This document shows positions 6,069-6,581 of a stretch of DNA of 6,581 bases, piece by piece. How positions within the stretch are numbered: the first letter of the stretch is position 1; every line of letters starts with the position of its first letter. Source of the DNA: Ignavibacteria bacterium UBA4661 (GTDB lineage: Bacteria; Bacteroidota; Ignavibacteria; Kapaibacteriales; UBA4661); contig DHLT01000020.1 in NCBI GenBank assembly GCA_002405405.1, positions 1-6,581 on the forward strand, in the 5' to 3' direction. The position numbers were made by a program, and so were the translations under genes. A model generated the notes under the pieces. That model was not told where the DNA came from and made no database searches. It saw nothing but the letters and a program-made list of their open reading frames with translations.

Positions 6069-6581
6069 ATGCTTACCGATAATAACGACGATGCAATACA
6101 TGATGAGCAAAGCGTGAAGAATGAGCAGTCGTATCATGTACCGGTATTGCTGAAAGAATGTTGCGATTGGTTGGCAATCAAACCCGATGGGTGGTATGTC
6201 GATGGTACATTGGGCGGCGGCGGTCACACTGCCGAGATACTTCGCCGATTGTACATAGGCGCAACAGAGCACAGCACAGGAAAAGTTCTTTCTTTTGATG
6301 AAGATATCAACGCCATTCGGAATGCCGAACGGCGTTTTTCAGACGAACTACGGAAGGGTTCTCAAAGCAAACTCGAACTTCGCAATGAGAATTTCCGTAT
6401 GGCATGCAGCATAAAAGAAGCCACACCCTTGTCAGGGCTTTTATTAGACTTGGGTGTGTCTTCTCGCCAACTCGATTCGTCGAGTATTGGCTTAAGCTAC
6501 CGTGTGAATTCCCGCCTTGATATGAGATTCGGTTCACATGGTAAGCAATCGGCAGAGGCGTTTATCGCCGAAGCAGGGGAG
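6069..6581 (+). CDS. rsmH: 16S rRNA (cytosine(1402)-N(4))-methyltransferase RsmH (C-terminus cut by window edge)
   Basis: The first 171 residues are visible of a family usually about 300-320 long; the frame is open to the right edge. RsmH (MraW) uses S-adenosylmethionine to N4-methylate C1402 of 16S rRNA in the small-subunit decoding region. Visible family motifs are SYHVPVLLKECCDWL (21-35), the SAM-binding loop YVDGTLGGGGHTAEIL (43-58), the acidic strand end SFDEDINAI (75-83), NFRMA (108-112), LLLDLGVSSRQLD (124-136) and LDMRFG (150-155). Two deviations are seen: a few extra residues between motif I and the acidic strand (about 61-71), and SIGLSY where most homologues have RGFSF. An acidic, polar N-terminal tail of about 20 residues precedes the first motif. 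The start at 6069 is set by AAGGGA upstream; ATG 6060 would add three residues. It follows mraZ as the second dcw gene, with the rest of the cluster expected beyond the edge. Confidence 0.96.
   Translation, partial: MLTDNNDDAIHDEQSVKNEQSYHVPVLLKECCDWLAIKPDGWYVDGTLGGGGHTAEILRRLYIGATEHSTGKVLSFDEDINAIRNAERRFSDELRKGSQSKLELRNENFRMACSIKEATPLSGLLLDLGVSSRQLDSSSIGLSYRVNSRLDMRFGSHGKQSAEAFIAEAGE

Overview
The window is ordinary chromosomal DNA of a Gram-negative-type bacterium, most likely from the Bacteroidota/Chlorobiota (FCB) group. This placement is an inference. It rests on a periplasmic-repeat sensor kinase of a type common in that group, an LPS-type family 9 glycosyltransferase, a DUF1624-like membrane acyltransferase whose motifs resemble Bacteroidota homologues, mostly weak Shine-Dalgarno sequences, and one TAnnTTTG-like promoter element. 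I cannot name the genus. No mobile element, CRISPR array, tRNA or rRNA was seen.

Layout. (1) Positions 1-2238, minus strand: a large membrane sensor histidine kinase. Its C-terminal ATPase domain runs off the left edge just before the expected G1 box. (2) 2239-2447: a divergent intergenic region with weak promoter candidates for both flanking genes. (3) 2448-3581, plus strand: a GT9 (ADP-heptose:LPS heptosyltransferase-like) glycosyltransferase. (4) 3585-4949, minus strand: a polytopic DUF1624/HGSNAT-like acyltransferase, convergent with the glycosyltransferase and only 3 bp away from it. (5) 4950-5577: an unusually long regulatory region of about 630 bp upstream of the cell-division cluster. 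(6) 5578-6039, plus strand: mraZ. (7) 6069 to the right edge, plus strand: rsmH (mraW), truncated by the window.

How the parts work together. mraZ-rsmH is the conserved head of the division and cell-wall (dcw) cluster, which should continue to the right. MraZ is a DNA-binding autoregulator, and the region ahead of it holds four GTGG-type boxes in two pairs, with a 10-bp step inside each pair and exactly 40 bp between pairs. These are the best candidate MraZ operator. An 18-bp perfect palindrome follows 17 bp later, and further upstream a 14-bp dyad-like motif occurs twice, suggesting that other regulators also act here. The glycosyltransferase and acyltransferase are both envelope-type enzymes, and the sensor kinase faces the periplasm, but no shared operon links these three genes.

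I found no convincing new multi-gene system. The best leads are the layered control elements upstream of mraZ and a Ser/Thr/Gln-rich insertion of about 40 residues inside the kinase ATPase domain.
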